Assembly (NCBI GenBank): GCA_026120185.1
Contig: JANUWF010003375.1
Coordinates: forward strand, 2,995,736 to 3,059,735
Source of the DNA: Voacanga thouarsii
Taxonomy: Eukaryota > Streptophyta > Magnoliopsida > Gentianales > Apocynaceae
Direction: 5' to 3'
DNA length: 64,000 nt
Under the pieces are notes generated by a model. The model was not told the origin of the DNA. It did no database searches and was given only the letters and a program-made list of their open reading frames with translations. The translations under genes and the position numbers were made by a program. The stretch's first letter is position 1. Each line of letters begins with the position of its first letter. Positions 35,871-47,640 of the stretch are shown here, piece by piece.

Positions 35871-37142
35871 CTTAATCCACTTCATTTTCCCTTCAAAAAG
35901 CCTTAATTATTCAGTTCTTCAGGTTCAAGAAGCCACTAAGTTCTTATGTAAATAACATATAATCAACATCAACATTAAAAACAATTATAATCTATTTTTT
36001 TTATAACGTTTAACCTCGTTTTTATCCCAATTCTACCACCTTTCTTCGCAATCATGAACAACCCTTTAAATCACCATTAAAATACCCTTATTTACCATAC
36101 AAAATATAGTTTATAGAAGCTTCATCCAACCAGTGCACATACTTGCGCACAAAAAGTCTCATATAGTACACAATAATCACTTTGATCGTCACAATTCTCA
36201 TGTTTTCATGTTATTATTCATATCAAAATGATCATCGTAACAAATTCTATAAATTTAATTCTTTAAGTATAGGATTTCACCTTGTGTATGAGATGTTCTA
36301 GCTCGAATTTTGCTCTAAGAATCACAAAACTCTCAAGAACACACACTTTTTCTCTCATTTTCCAATTTTCCTCAATTTTCTTTATCTTTTCTTTTATTTT
36401 TCTTCCTTATCTTTATGCCCTCTTTTTGGACAAATTTCCTTGCTGAAATTCAGCTCCTCCACTACCATAGATGGTCCAAATTGGTGACCATTTGGTCACA
36501 GATTGTGGGCTATCCGCCGCGTGTCGCAATTTCATTCGTCCACCTATTTTTTTATTTTGTAAAAATTATTTGATAAGATTTATCTTGTATGAAATCTCAT
36601 GCAACCTCTCATAATGTGACACATGTACCTATCCACCAATCACATAGTGCCATATGTCCAAGTTCTATCCACATTTCTAATTTTTCTCAGAAATGGCTAA
36701 AATCGGGTCCGAAATGGAAAAATATTTTACTTCACCATTCAATTCCAAAAATTCCACTGAATCAATTGGTAATACTTAAATTCTGTAATTATTTCTTAGT
36801 TTGGTCAAATTTGTGATCAAAGTTGCTGGCGCGGACAAAATAACGAAAATGCCCTTGATAACCCGAATAACTTATTCCACACAAAAACGTATTTTTCATT
36901 GCACTGATCAATTTTCATTCTTAGTGTACCTTCAAATTCTTATTGTATTAACAGTAGTAGCCTTTCGAAGATTTAGGGTATGGGTAGAACAAATCCAATA
37001 ATTATATACAAGTCCCGGCAAAATGTTGTTACACTAAAATGTTGGTTTCATTACACCGATCATCTTTTGTTCTGGCCGTTGATACAAATTCTCATCCTAT
37101 TACAAGTAGTGGCCAATCGAAGGTAAAATGTAAGGTATTACA

Positions 37143-37749
37143 AACTCCTTCTTCAATGAGTGATTGGGAATTTTTGCTCTTAGATCCACCTCTCTCTATG
37201 TATATATCTTTTCTCTTGTGTTTTCTTGTGCTTTATAGGCCACTTGAATGCTAAATTCGTGGCTTAGGAAGTTTTGGCCGAGTAGGATTCGAAAAATACC
37301 AAAATCATTGGAGAATTCCCAAATTCGTGCACAGAATATTCGCCTTCCATAATATACCTGGCACCGGGTACCTTCGACCCACGTGGCACCAGGTACACAC
37401 TGTTCTTCCTCTGGAGTTTTGCTGCCCGCACAGAATGGACCCAGCCCCAGGTACACTTGCCAGATTTGGCGCCAGGTTTGTTTTGGTTTTTCCCTGAAAG
37501 TTGGCTCAATTTCTGCTGTTGGACCAGAGTGGACCTAGCGCCTGGTCTGTTGGCTGGGCCTGGTGCCAAGTGCATTATGGAATTGTTAACTTTCTGCTTA
37601 ATTTTAACTCAAAACTGCACAAATTTTTCAAAAACACTTTTTACAAGCAAAATGTCAAATAGGAAGGAATATGCCTAGTTACTACAATAAATGTATCTCA
37701 AAATAACCTCAAATAACTAGTAAAATAATAGTGATTTTAGCCTCTATCA
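37143..37749 (-). mobile_element. 3' LTR of element D, inner part
   Basis: Continuation of the LTR broken at 25272. It begins with the duplicated AACTC and ends GCCTCTATCA. It aligns with 45680-46268. It carries a series of ACCTGGCGCCAGGT-like GC-rich words (37358-37575) and a TATA-like CTTTATAGG near 37231. The 86- and 103-codon frames on the minus strand and the 73-codon frame on the plus strand over this GC-rich part are shadows. Confidence 0.88.
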
Positions 37750-37765
37750 CATACCTCCACACTTG
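37750..37765 (-). promoter_or_regulatory. Polypurine tract of D
   Basis: CAAGTGTGGAGGTATG on the minus strand lies directly before the LTR start TGATAGAGG. Upstream is the Tat/Athila-type phrase CTTGAGGACAAGCAAATG (37768-37785). Confidence 0.8.
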
Positions 37766-39260
37766 AACATTTGCTTGTCCTCAAGCAAAACACTTTAGTC
37801 AAGAAAATCATTAAGAAAACATAAGTCTTTACTCATTCCAAATTTTTTTTACATCATACCAAGGATTGTAACTTCTCTTCAAACTTTAGATATAACTCTT
37901 GTCATTCATACCCTTTCGAAACCAATCCAAACTTTGAAATATTGGACAAGACATCCCAAAACTCTTGAAGTCAAATTAATCAAGTGAATACCTTAGTCTA
38001 AGAAACTTATTTCACTCTTTAAGTTAAAATATAGATAACATGAATCATATAAGTCGAGCCATCTACCAACTCAAGCATTATAAATCCAAAAATTGCACAA
38101 CTTAAGTCATGATGTAAGGAAAGCACTCTAATATTTTTCTCTCTATTTTTTTTAATGACTTAGGGAATTGATAATCTCAAGTGCATGGATTTCTCTTCAC
38201 ACACCGTATTGGCCCTTTTTTAGCCATCACTCATCATTTTTTTTCCAACAATATTCATTTTTTTTGCTCTAGGTAATTCATAGCCTCAAGAAAGTGGATT
38301 TCTCTTCACTATCCATATTTGCCCCCATAATTAAGCAAGTAAAAATAATTTTATTCTCATCTTCAAAGAGGAAGCAATTAACTCATTTTTCCAGTTTTTC
38401 AACTCACATGAATGTTTCACAATTTTTCTATAATCTTTTCTCTTAGAGATCTTTTATCAACTCACATTTCTCATCATAACTCAAAGCTAGCAAAATTTAA
38501 ACTTATAACATAAGAGTTAGCCAATAATCTTCACCTATATTCCTCATATCTTCTATATTCAAACTAGATTAGTCAAATAACATTCAAACATCGATGCATA
38601 AATAAGATTAATCAAAATTCTCAAGTTTTGCAAAATATCCTATCCAACAAAACTAATTTCATCAAAATCCACCTAATGAATGACAAAACTCATATCCAAG
38701 TAAGAAAAAGAATTACAACCTTGCTAATCAATGAAAACCACTAAAATTTTTGAAAACTTTTCACAAAATGATATGTTATGTGGAAAAATATCTTTAACCT
38801 CAATCTTCCTCCCACATTTAAACTGGACATTGTCCTCAATGGTCAAAGATATAATAATAAATGTACAACCAAGAAGACCAAAATGAACAAAGAAGAAAAA
38901 GAAAATGAAGAAGATACTTCCATTACATCTTGTGCCACCATATTTGAATCCACCACAAGAAAGGGTCATTACAAGAGTACCTACTTAAAAAAAAAAATAA
39001 ACCAAAGAAAAACATAAAGCTAGAAAAAGAAAGCGTAAAGAAAATAAAAGAAAAGAGACCTAAAAGCTAGCGAAGGTCATTAAAATTCAAAAGAAAAAAA
39101 ATAATAGAAAATAACATAAAATACAAGAGAGTAAGTTAAGAGTCATCCTCATCATCATCATTGTCATCATCGTCAACTACGCGACTGGAAGACGCACCAG
39201 TAACTTGTTGGATCAAAGTGGCCAACTTTTGATCTTGAACATCCTAGTGGTGACGAATGT
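37766..39260 (-). other. 3' non-coding part of element D
   Basis: Mostly AT-rich. A minus-strand frame at 38969-38724 contains LTIEDNVQFKCGR, the same kind of EDNxxFKCG phrase that normally lies just before the polypurine tract of Tat/Athila elements, so a second, displaced copy of that end may be present. A run of CATCATCAT-type triplets (39147-39175) would encode acidic residues on the minus strand. No RT, RNase H or integrase motif is visible. Confidence 0.5.
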
Positions 39261-40317
39261 CTACAATGGAATTGCGAAGCTAGAGGAGGTAGTCATTTGG
39301 CTCTCCAACTGGGCCTCCACTCGTGCCTCAAAATTAGTACGCGAATTAGAGCTAGTGGCATGAGGGGCAGGTCTAGTAGGTGGCTCCTCTTCCTCCTCAT
39401 CATCAGGGGGAAGCTCCTCCCTTTCGAGGTGCTGCACCTCATACGACCTCTTCCACTTCTTGGCCCTTTCATTATAGTGATACACACACTAAAAGAAAGT
39501 ATGCTCCGTCACTAGGTCGCAGTCAGTAGTAGGCTCACTCATCTCTCCATCTATCCGCACTCCAAAGTCTCTCAGAATACGCATAATAATCAAAGAAAAT
39601 TTGAGGGTTTTGGCTACAATGTTAGAGAAAACAACCTCCCGCATAGAGTGAATGATAATTGGAGTAAGGGGAATAGGCTCATTTTTCCTCATTTTATCCA
39701 GAATATAAAGGTCAAGGACCTTAAACTTCTTGAAGCCAGTAGCCTTAGGATAAATATTGAAAGTAAAGATATAAACTATGGCACGCCATTAGGCCTTAAG
39801 ATCATTGTTTGAGTAATACCCAGTTTGACCTATTTGTCATTCTAGCCATCACATCCTATATAGGCTCAAATATGACCTTTTGGTTATTATGATCTATAGC
39901 AATCTGTTGCCCCTCATCAGGGACTCTTAAAATTCTAGCTAGTCTCGTTCTGTCAAACTCAATGGGAATCTCTTTGACCATGGTGGAGATGACTTGGAGT
40001 CTATTTTTCTTTTTGCCCTGCATATTGGCATAAAGCTCTCTCACGCGCACAAAACAATAAGGACCTTCCATTTTAATGATGGGCTCCTACCCCAGGTGCC
40101 AAAACATAGTAGAAAGCTCTAGGGAATTGTCTAAAGAAGGCTTGTATCGTTTTTCTACTATAATCTTATTGTGTTGGTACTTGTCATACCAGATTTGACA
40201 CATAGGATCAGAGAATTGGGTAGGTTAGGTAGGTAGAGGCTCGAATGAAGGTGTGGCGGAAGATGCATCTCGAGCTCTCTTAGCCCTCGGTGCTAACCCT
40301 CTAGGTCATCTAGACAT
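39261..40317 (-). pseudogene. Plant transposon-protein ORF of element D, broken
   Basis: It starts at an ATG (40317) that meets a stop at the fourth codon. The frames then read RGLAPRAKRARDASS, later MCQIWYDKYQ, then YCFVRVRELYANMQGKK and EFDRTRLARILRVPDEG. The last part is an acidic stretch EELPPDDEEEEEPP followed by a Ser/Thr-rich tail. The order matches the additional ORF found in many plant Athila/Tat elements, known as the 'putative plant transposon protein' domain (I believe Pfam PF20167). Its function is unknown. Many stops and frameshifts. It follows gag on the same strand, where pol would be expected. Confidence 0.65.
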
Positions 40318-41507
40318 GATGAAAGGATGAAGAAAAATGGTAGAACAGAAAATATGATTTTCTCAACTCACTCTTTACAACCAATGCTCAACTCTCAACC
40401 TTCTCACAATTACAACACCATTCAGCACCACCACTAACTTAACATAAAATACCACAAGATAGGCAATAAAACACCACTTAATCCCTTCCAACAGACCTGC
40501 AAGAAAGATAGCCATATGCCAATCCAAACATAATATCAACAGGCTTGATCAAATCCACAATGTTCAATAGTGCTCAATGAATCAATATTCAGCTCAGAAT
40601 CACAATGCTGGATTAGCCATACCATTTATATCATAATATAAAGCTTATAAGCATAAAGCTAAGTTAAACATGAACAAGTATCATTTATCCCAAAAATTAC
40701 TTACAAAGAATGCATGCTCAATCACTTCCAAAAAGATGTAAAATATCAACGGCATTAATCATAAAGTAGTATTAATGATATTCTATGCTAATGAACGCTC
40801 AAAGAAAGCAATCTTAACAATCAAATCCTTCACCAGAAACTATTCAAGAATTTTCGATAAAAAATGCATAGAAACTATCCAAAATTCATAAGAAAAAAAT
40901 TTAACCGTAGAAAGTGTAGAAAATTCATACCACAATGATCTCCAATGCATAGGCAATGATTCTATGCAAAAAGATTGAAGAAATTATACCCCCAATGGAA
41001 GGATTGAAAAATGGGTTTTGGATGAGAAGGTTAGATTTTTCTGTGTTTTGATCCACACTTTTAAGATCAAAGTGAGGATTTTATGTTTGGGAAGTGTTTT
41101 GGAGGTATAAAAAGTGACCTAGCGGTGTTTTGAAGTTGAACCCAACGATAGGTTGAGAGAAAATTTGAGAGGGATGAAAGAAATTTTGAACAAAATGGCC
41201 AAGAAGGTCGATTTTCATGTCGCGGCCAAACGGGCCTAGCACCAGGCCTAAGGATTGGGTTTGGCGCCGGGCCTGTTCTATCCGCAGTTACTGTCAGGCC
41301 GTACTGGCCTGGCGCTGGGCTAACGGTTAGGCCCAACGCCAGATCAGCTTTGGCCAAAAATCATATTTTTTTAGAATTTAATGGAATTAAAGGAAAAGAA
41401 CATAAACTCATGAAAAGAATACAGTCTAAGAATTAACAAGAATTAATCAAATAAAAGAAAAACAAACGAGAATTAAAAAGATGTCCGAAAACCAAATCAA
41501 TTCAAAA
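40318..41507 (-). other. Spacer between gag and second ORF of D
   Basis: Mostly AT-rich, with a GC-rich stretch at 41220-41350 that holds several TGGCGCCGGGCC- and CTGGCGCTGGGC-type words. The same kind of word is found in the LTRs of D and H. The 96-codon frame here (41357-41067) is a by-product of that composition. The stretch may be leader for the second ORF or an old LTR relic. Confidence 0.45.
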
Positions 41508-42886
41508 TCAGCGTTTTCCACGGTCTTGGTCACGTGGATTGGTCTCCATGTTGCTTAGAAGTGATCCCGTTTGACGATCACCAAGGAGTTTGGCTAGCTG
41601 TCCTATTTGACCTTCAAGGTTGGGCATGGACACTTTCAAGTTTCTCGTTATTGCATCGACTCCTTGGAGCCGTGTTTCCGTTCCACTTACCAGTTGGCTG
41701 ACCAGCTCCTCCAAGGATGGTTTAACCAGTGGGGCATTGTACGACAGTGGTGGTTGAGTCCTTTGCATCCCAAAATTTGAAAAAGCTTGCCGAGGTTAGT
41801 TTTGATTATTTTATGAAAAGTTAGGGTGATTCCTTCAACTTGGGTTGTAAGTATTGTTATAAGGACTATTATCTTGCTGACCATTACCTACAAACGCCGC
41901 TTGTTCCAATGCTTCTTTTGAAGACCCCATATTTTGGCACTCATGGTTTGCATGCCCTTTCCCACAAAAATCACAATTCACACTCAATACTTGCCCTAGG
42001 GAAGAAGACATCACCAATTGATCCATTTTCTATGTGAATGCTTCCGCCTTTGCCTCTAATGCAGATATTACATCCACCTTGTGTACCCAATGTACACAAG
42101 CTCTAGATCGTGAACTACCCCAGGCATAGTTATTCGTAACCAAATTTTCAATCAAATCAAATACCTCTTCTGGTGTTTTGGAATTAATGGAGCCTTTTGC
42201 AGATGCATCAACTAATTGCCTCGTAGCAAAGCTTAACCCACTGTGAAAGATTTGCCTTTGCATTCCCAACTCAAATCCATGGTGAGGACATTTTCTCAGT
42301 ATCTCCTTAAACCTCTCCCAACACTCATAAAGGTTTTCGACCTCTAATTGTTGAAAGGTAAAAATGTTAGTCCTAAGTTTGGATGTTCTAGCTAGTGGGA
42401 AATCTTTGGCCAAGAATTTTTTAGCTAACACATTCTAAGTAGTGATGGATCTGGTGGGCAAAGATTTTAACCATGATTTTGCTCAATCTCTCAAGGAAAA
42501 GGGAAAAAGTCTTAGTTTAATGGCATCCTCAGAAACACTATTCATTTTAAATGTGTCACAAATTTCTAGAAAGCTCGCAAGGTGGACATTGGGATCTTCC
42601 TTAGGTAACCTATCAAATTGGACCATATTATGGATTATTTGGATTACGTTGGGTTTTATTTCAAAATTGTTGGCCTCTATCCTAGTCCTTGTGATCCTAG
42701 AGCTTGTACTTGAGATTGCGGATTTGACAAAGTTATTCATAATCTGCCTGTTAACTCCCCCGTTACTACCACTGTTGGGCTGATTTCTTTCCTTTTTTTG
42801 CCTTACCCTTTCACTTACAACCTTGCGGGCCTTGGTGAGAGTTCTCTTAATTTTTGGATTAAGATCGATTGTATCGGTGTTGGATC
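41508..42886 (-). pseudogene. gag: gag of Athila/Tat-like element D, broken
   Basis: An open frame from about 42886 (no ATG; first Met at 42740) reads VKSAISSTSSRITRT, then NNFEIKPNVIQIIHN, LPKEDPNVHLASFLEICDTF and DAIKLRLFPFSLRD. After a frameshift come FLAKDFPLARTSKLR, ENLYECWERFKEILRKCPHH and SKTPEEVFDLIENLVTNNY. A zinc knuckle CDFCGKGHANHEC follows near 41945-41983, and the tail ends GQIGQLAKLLGDR...NPRDQ. This is the complete length of an Athila/Tat gag, the structural protein of the retroelement particle. At least three frameshifts separate the pieces. It lies downstream of leader and primer site and upstream of the second ORF. Confidence 0.9.
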
Positions 42887-42941
42887 ATTAGGTTATAAAC
42901 TAAGAGCAAGGTCTACAAAAGACAAAAATTGGTGAGATTAT

Positions 42942-44531
42942 TGATGCGTATGGATTTGGGTATAAAAATCATATAAAAACTAAGCACATTCCCAATTAAG
43001 TTTATATTAAAATGTTAACCCCAAATTACACATATGAGCAAGCGTACTCATCATTAATATAGTATAAGGTTCAAACGAGTGTCGATCCTCAAGGAACAAG
43101 TATACATTAGTCACCCTTTTTTTATTGTTTAACCGACTCAAAAAAGTGAAAACAAAATAAAAAGGAAAAATAAAACAAGATAAAATATATACATGTCAAG
43201 GATGGAGAAGTATGTAACTCAAACCATTGTTTAGACAACCATGACTTTAAATTATCCAATCTTTATTATAACTAATTATTCTCTTGGCATCATGAAGGAT
43301 TAAAGCAGACTCACTTCTTTCCCAATCCATGAAATCACTACCTTCTAGACAAATTAGCATCACATACTCTGTCTTAACTAATTCACCCAAAAGATGCATT
43401 AAACACAATCCTTGATTAAATTTCCATATTCTAGCAAACTTAAAACATGAAATTAACCAATGAATCCATACTTTGGCAGACATCAATTAACCTTTAATTA
43501 CCTTATTCTTAGAAATTAACCCCTTTCCCAAGCAAGTTAAGAGACAACAAATATGAAACTAATGAATTGAAACCACCATCAACCCCTTTCCCAAGCAAGT
43601 TAATGGAAAGAAATAACCAAATAGTCTCGTGATTAGCCCAAGTAATTAAATACCAAGAAAAACAACCAATTAATCCAAAAATCAATCAACTCTAAAAACC
43701 ATGAATATCTTAAACAATGTCGAATTACAATAAAACAATTAACATATCATTGTTCAAGAAAAAGAAAACAAAGTAAAAGAAAGCACTCATAGACAAGCCT
43801 CATTCTTCTTCCTTTGAAGACCTTCTTGTACAACCCTAATTGAATTGAAGAATTCCTCATTTGATTTGAGTGATTTTCTATAACGATCAATGAATTTTTC
43901 TCTTTTCCCTTGTGTTTTTCATCCATTTATAGGCTTGGGAAGTACGTAAACTCGTTGGTGTAATGTTCTTGGCCGAGTAGAAGTTGGAAGATACTAAAAC
44001 TCCACAAATTACCAAAAACCGCGTATAAAAATCAAGTACCGCCTTAACTTCAGGGCATAGCCGGCGCTGGTTGTGTTCTGGTTCTCCAATTATTTCCCGA
44101 TTTTTCCTTGAATTCCGCACAATGTATTCCAGAATGTAGCCGGCGCCGCCTTGGCTACTGGAGCCTGCGCCGGTTCCACTCTGTTCCGCTCTATTTCCCC
44201 AATTTTTCGTTGCCTCAAAGTTCATGCAACCAGTGCATGGTCGGCATCGGTTCCACTCTGTTTCGCTCTATTTCACCAATTTTTTGTTGTCTCGAAGTTC
44301 GTGTAACCAGTGCATGGCCGGCGCCGGTTTCTCTGTCCCAGCCGGTGCCGCCTCTAATCTGTTTCGCTACGTTTTTAATTCGTTTTATCCTAAAAATCTG
44401 AAATAATGAACAAAATACTTTTCCGAGGGTAAAATCTCAAATATGAAGGAATACGACTAGTTATTGAATAAAATGTATCACAAAAGAACCTCAAATAACT
44501 AGAAAAAATATGACTAATTTAGCCCCTATCA
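42942..44531 (-). mobile_element. Solo Athila/Tat-like LTR in the leader of D, 1590 bp
   Basis: It runs TGATGCGTATGG...CCCCTATCA with an exact target duplication ATTAT (42937-42941 and 44532-44536). Same family type and orientation as the LTRs of D, but diverged in sequence. A minus-strand TATA-like CCTATAAATGG lies near 43925. It has GC-rich GCCGGCGCCG words and an internal 77-bp duplication. The frames at 43887-44406 and 43247-43486 are shadows. Confidence 0.9.
44172..44325. repeat. 77-bp tandem duplication
   Basis: Two units, 44172-44248 and 44249-44325, each begin GGTTCCACTCTGTT and end in an ACCAGTGCATGGYCGGC-type sequence. It lies in the GC-rich part of the solo LTR. Confidence 0.9.
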
Positions 44532-44762
44532 ATTATAGAATTTACAAGTTAAACAATTTACAGCTGAAGTTATAAGGAATTACAAGGTATAGAGACATTA
44601 AAGTACAAGTATACAAGAAAACAAAATATAGCACCTAGTCATACAAGGAACATATATACATATTCACATATTTAAATATACGTATATAAACATATAAATA
44701 TGGTTAAATAAATAAAATCCAAGCTTTTATTATATTGTTCCCCGGCAATGGCGCAAAAAACT
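44532..44762 (-). other. Leader of D with primer-binding site
   Basis: The primer site is at 44737-44755: TGCGCCATTGCCGGGGAAC on the minus strand, one or two bases from the canonical Athila/Tat site TGGCGCCGTTGCCGGGGAAC. The remainder is AT-rich leader. It fixes the LTR at 44763-46268 as the 5' LTR of D. Confidence 0.85.
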
Positions 44763-46268
44763 TGATGCGTAAATTTTGGGTGTATAAAAATCACCAAATT
44801 TAAATCTATTCCTTAATCAAGTTTTAATTAAAACACTAATCCTAAAATACACATATGAGCAAGTATACTCATCGCAAGTATAGTATAAGGAATTAACGAG
44901 TATCGATCTTTAAAGAAACCAGTACACACTAATCACTTTTCATTCATTGTTTAACTGACCTAATAAAAGTGAGAAAATAATAAAAAGAAAAATAAAAAAA
45001 TATATACAACTTAAGGATGTTGGTTTATGCAATTTAGACAATTATCCTAGAAAACATGATAATGAACTAACTAGAAATTCTCTTAACTAATTATCATCTT
45101 GGCATCATGAAGGAATATAAAGTAAAATTCAATCATTTCACAAGTCATAAATCTACTTAAATAAATCCCAATTTGTTTCCCAATCCATGGAATCCTATAT
45201 TTTGATTAAATTAATAAATTTTCCAATCAAGCTAACATAACCAAAATATGCATTAAGCTTAATTCCTTATAAGCATGAAATTAGCTAATAACTCTTTGCT
45301 CAAGGTGAAATCAACCAATCTTTGATTACTTAATCCTATAATCTTAACTTCATCACTCAAGTCCATCAAGATTAGCCAAATACAAAATCAAAATCAATGC
45401 AATGAAACTCTTAACATCGTCGTCTCAAGTCAATCAGAAGAACTCGCATCAATAACCAATGATATCACGTAATGAAATACCAAAGATGATAAAGAATTGA
45501 TCAAATAACTAAATTAACACAAAATCATGAATATTAAAATAATGTTAAATTACAATAAAAACATTGAATACATCATTGTTAAAGAAAAAGAAAACAAAGA
45601 TAAAAAAAAGCATTTATAGACAAGCCTCTTTCTTCATTTTTAAAGACTCTCTTAAACAATCCCTCTTGATTTGGGTGAACTCCTCCTTCAATGAGTGATT
45701 GAGAATTTTTGCTCTTAGATCCACCTCTCTCTATGTATATATCTCTTCTCTTGTGTTTTCTTGTACTTTTATAGGCCCCTTGGATGCTAAATTCGTGGCC
45801 TAGGAAGTCTTGGTCGAGTAGGATTCAGAAAATACCCAAATCATTGGAGAATTCTCAAATTCGTGCATAGAATATTTACCTTCCAGAGCGTACCTGGCGT
45901 CGGGTACCTTCGATCCACTTGGTGCCAGGTACACATTATTCTTCCTCTAGAGTGCCCTGTTTTTGTTGGCTAGATAGAATGGACCTGGTGCCAGGTCTGT
46001 TATGGGTTTCCCCCGAAAGTTGGCTTAATTTCTACTACTGGACTAGAATGGACCCGGCGCCTGGTCCATTGGCTGGGCTTGGCACTATGTGCATTCTGGA
46101 ATTGTTCATTTTCTGCTTGATTTTAACTCAAAACTGCACAAGTTTGCCAAAAACATTTTTCACAAGCAAAATGTCAAATAGGAGGGAATATGCCTAGTTA
46201 TTACAACAAATGTATCTCAAAACAACCTCAAATAACTAGTAAAATAATGGTGATTTTAGTCCCTATCT
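44763..46268 (-). mobile_element. 5' LTR of element D, 1506 bp
   Basis: TGATGCGTAAATTTTGGG to AGTCCCTATCT; the last base has changed from A to T. A TATA box TATAAAAG on the minus strand at 45766-45773 is the best promoter candidate of D. GC-rich GGYGCCAGGT-type words occur at about 45895, 45922, 45988 and 46055. The 92-codon frame at 45919-46197 is a shadow. Followed on the right by the duplicated GGTAT and by the continuing copia reverse transcriptase. Confidence 0.92.
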
Positions 46269-47605
46269 GGTATACTCAGAAAGAAAGGATTGATTATGAG
46301 GAAACTTTTTCTTCGGTAGCTATACTAAAATCCATCTGTATACTCCTTGCATTGCATGTTACTATGGCTATAAGATATGGCAAATGGATGCTAAGACAAT
46401 CTTTCTGAATGGCTATCTTAGTGAAGATATCTATATGTCGCAACCGAAAGGTTTTATCGTAGAAGGCTAAGAACACATAGTTTGCAAGCTTAAGAAGTAT
46501 ATTTATGAACTTAAGCAGACATCCAGAGTATAGAACATTGGTTTTGACGAAACCATAAAGTCTTATAGATTTACTCAAAACGAGGATGAACTATACGTGT
46601 ATAGGAAATAAGAAGGTTTAAATGTAGTTTTTCGTGTTTTATATATTGATGACATTCCACTTATTGGCAATGATGTAGGGACATTGTCATTAATAAAGAT
46701 TTGGCTATCTAGTCAATTTAGTATAAGGAACTTGGGAGAAGCTAGTTACATTCTCGATATAAAGCTTCTTAGAAATAGGAAGCAGAGAATGTTAAGTTTA
46801 TCCTAAGCCACATACATTGACAAGATGTTGGCAAAGTTCAGCATGGACTTACAAATTCCTTGTAGACATGGGTTATCTCTTTCTTTGAAAGACTGTCCTA
46901 AGACTAAAAAAGAAAAAGATAAGATGAGTAGGATTTCTATGCTTCGGTTGTGGAAAGTTTTATCTACACCATGCTGTGTACTAGGCCAAATATCTATTTT
47001 GCCATGAGCTTAGATAGTAGATATCAGTCAAACCCAAGGTAAGTTCATTGACAAGATGTAAAGCATATACTCAAGTACCTTAAGGGAATGAAAGATTATA
47101 TGTTAGTTTACAAGGCTAATGATTTGGTTCATAATGGATACACAGACTCAAACTTCCAAGCGGATAAGGATGAAAGAAAATCTATTAGTGGATATGTCTT
47201 TACCTTGTTTGAAGGAGCTATTTCATAGAAGAGCATTAAGCAGTTTTGTATTGCTGACTCAACCATGAAAGTTGAGAATGTGGCAGCTTTAGAGGTATCC
47301 AAAGAAGCTGTTTGGTTCTAGAATTTTCTTTCGAAACTTGGAGTTGTACTACAGATGGACATGGACATGCCGATTACATCATATTACGACAACTTTTGAG
47401 CTATTTTGCAATCGAAAGAATCGAGGAACTACAAGAAGGGTAAACATATCGAGAGGAAGCACTACATGATCTAGGAATTCATTTAGAGATGGGAAGTTGT
47501 GGTGGAATAGATAGCCTTTGAAAATAATCTAGTAGATCTATTCAGTAAGCCTTTGGCAGAGAGAGTCTTTAAAAGACACTTAGATGTCATAGGGGTGGGT
47601 ACCTA
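46269..47605 (+). pseudogene. Copia C reverse transcriptase and RNase H
   Basis: Continues the frame broken at 24363. Reverse transcriptase landmarks are TQKERIDYEETFSSVAILKS, then DIYMSQPKGFI, the catalytic block as VLYIDDIPLIGND, and LGEASYILDIK. RNase H landmarks are GYTDSNFQADKDERKSISGY, then ADSTMKVENVAALE and KGKHIERKHYMI, ending near NLVDLFSKPLAE. These enzymes copy RNA to DNA and remove the RNA strand. Internal stops (for example after RQSF and in SGYVF...AIS*KS) make it non-functional. The polypurine tract and 3' LTR follow. Confidence 0.9.
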
Positions 47606-47623
47606 TATGCTTACATAGTCTTA

Positions 47624-47640
47624 GAGTGCAAGTGGAAGAT
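47624..47640 (+). promoter_or_regulatory. Polypurine tract of copia C
   Basis: Purine-rich GCAAGTGGAAGAT ends directly at the TGTTGG of the 3' LTR, the usual GTGCAAGTGGGAGAT context of copia elements with one change. Confidence 0.85.

Larger units (their letters stand above)
33557..37142 (-). mobile_element. 5' LTR of element E, 3586 bp
   Basis: It runs TGTAACACCCTATTT...GGTATTACA and aligns with 25273-30476 apart from insertion F and small repeats. LTRs over 3.5 kb flanking an internal region of about 1.6 kb (without G) make E almost all LTR. The 113-codon frame at 35557-35216 and the frames at 36589-37254 and 33846-33589 are shadows in LTR sequence without domains. Confidence 0.9.

Noticed and set aside
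37196..37678. Open frames of 73-103 codons in three frames, rich in Pro and Gly
   Set aside because: They overlap on both strands over the GC-rich LTR part of D. The same region in the other LTR gives other frames. They reflect base composition and not coding.
39261..40317. Envelope-like protein of an Athila element
   Set aside because: No signal peptide or membrane segments are visible. The readable blocks fit the plant transposon-protein ORF better.
42442..42783. 113-codon plus-strand open frame
   Set aside because: It is the antisense shadow of the well supported gag of D on the minus strand.
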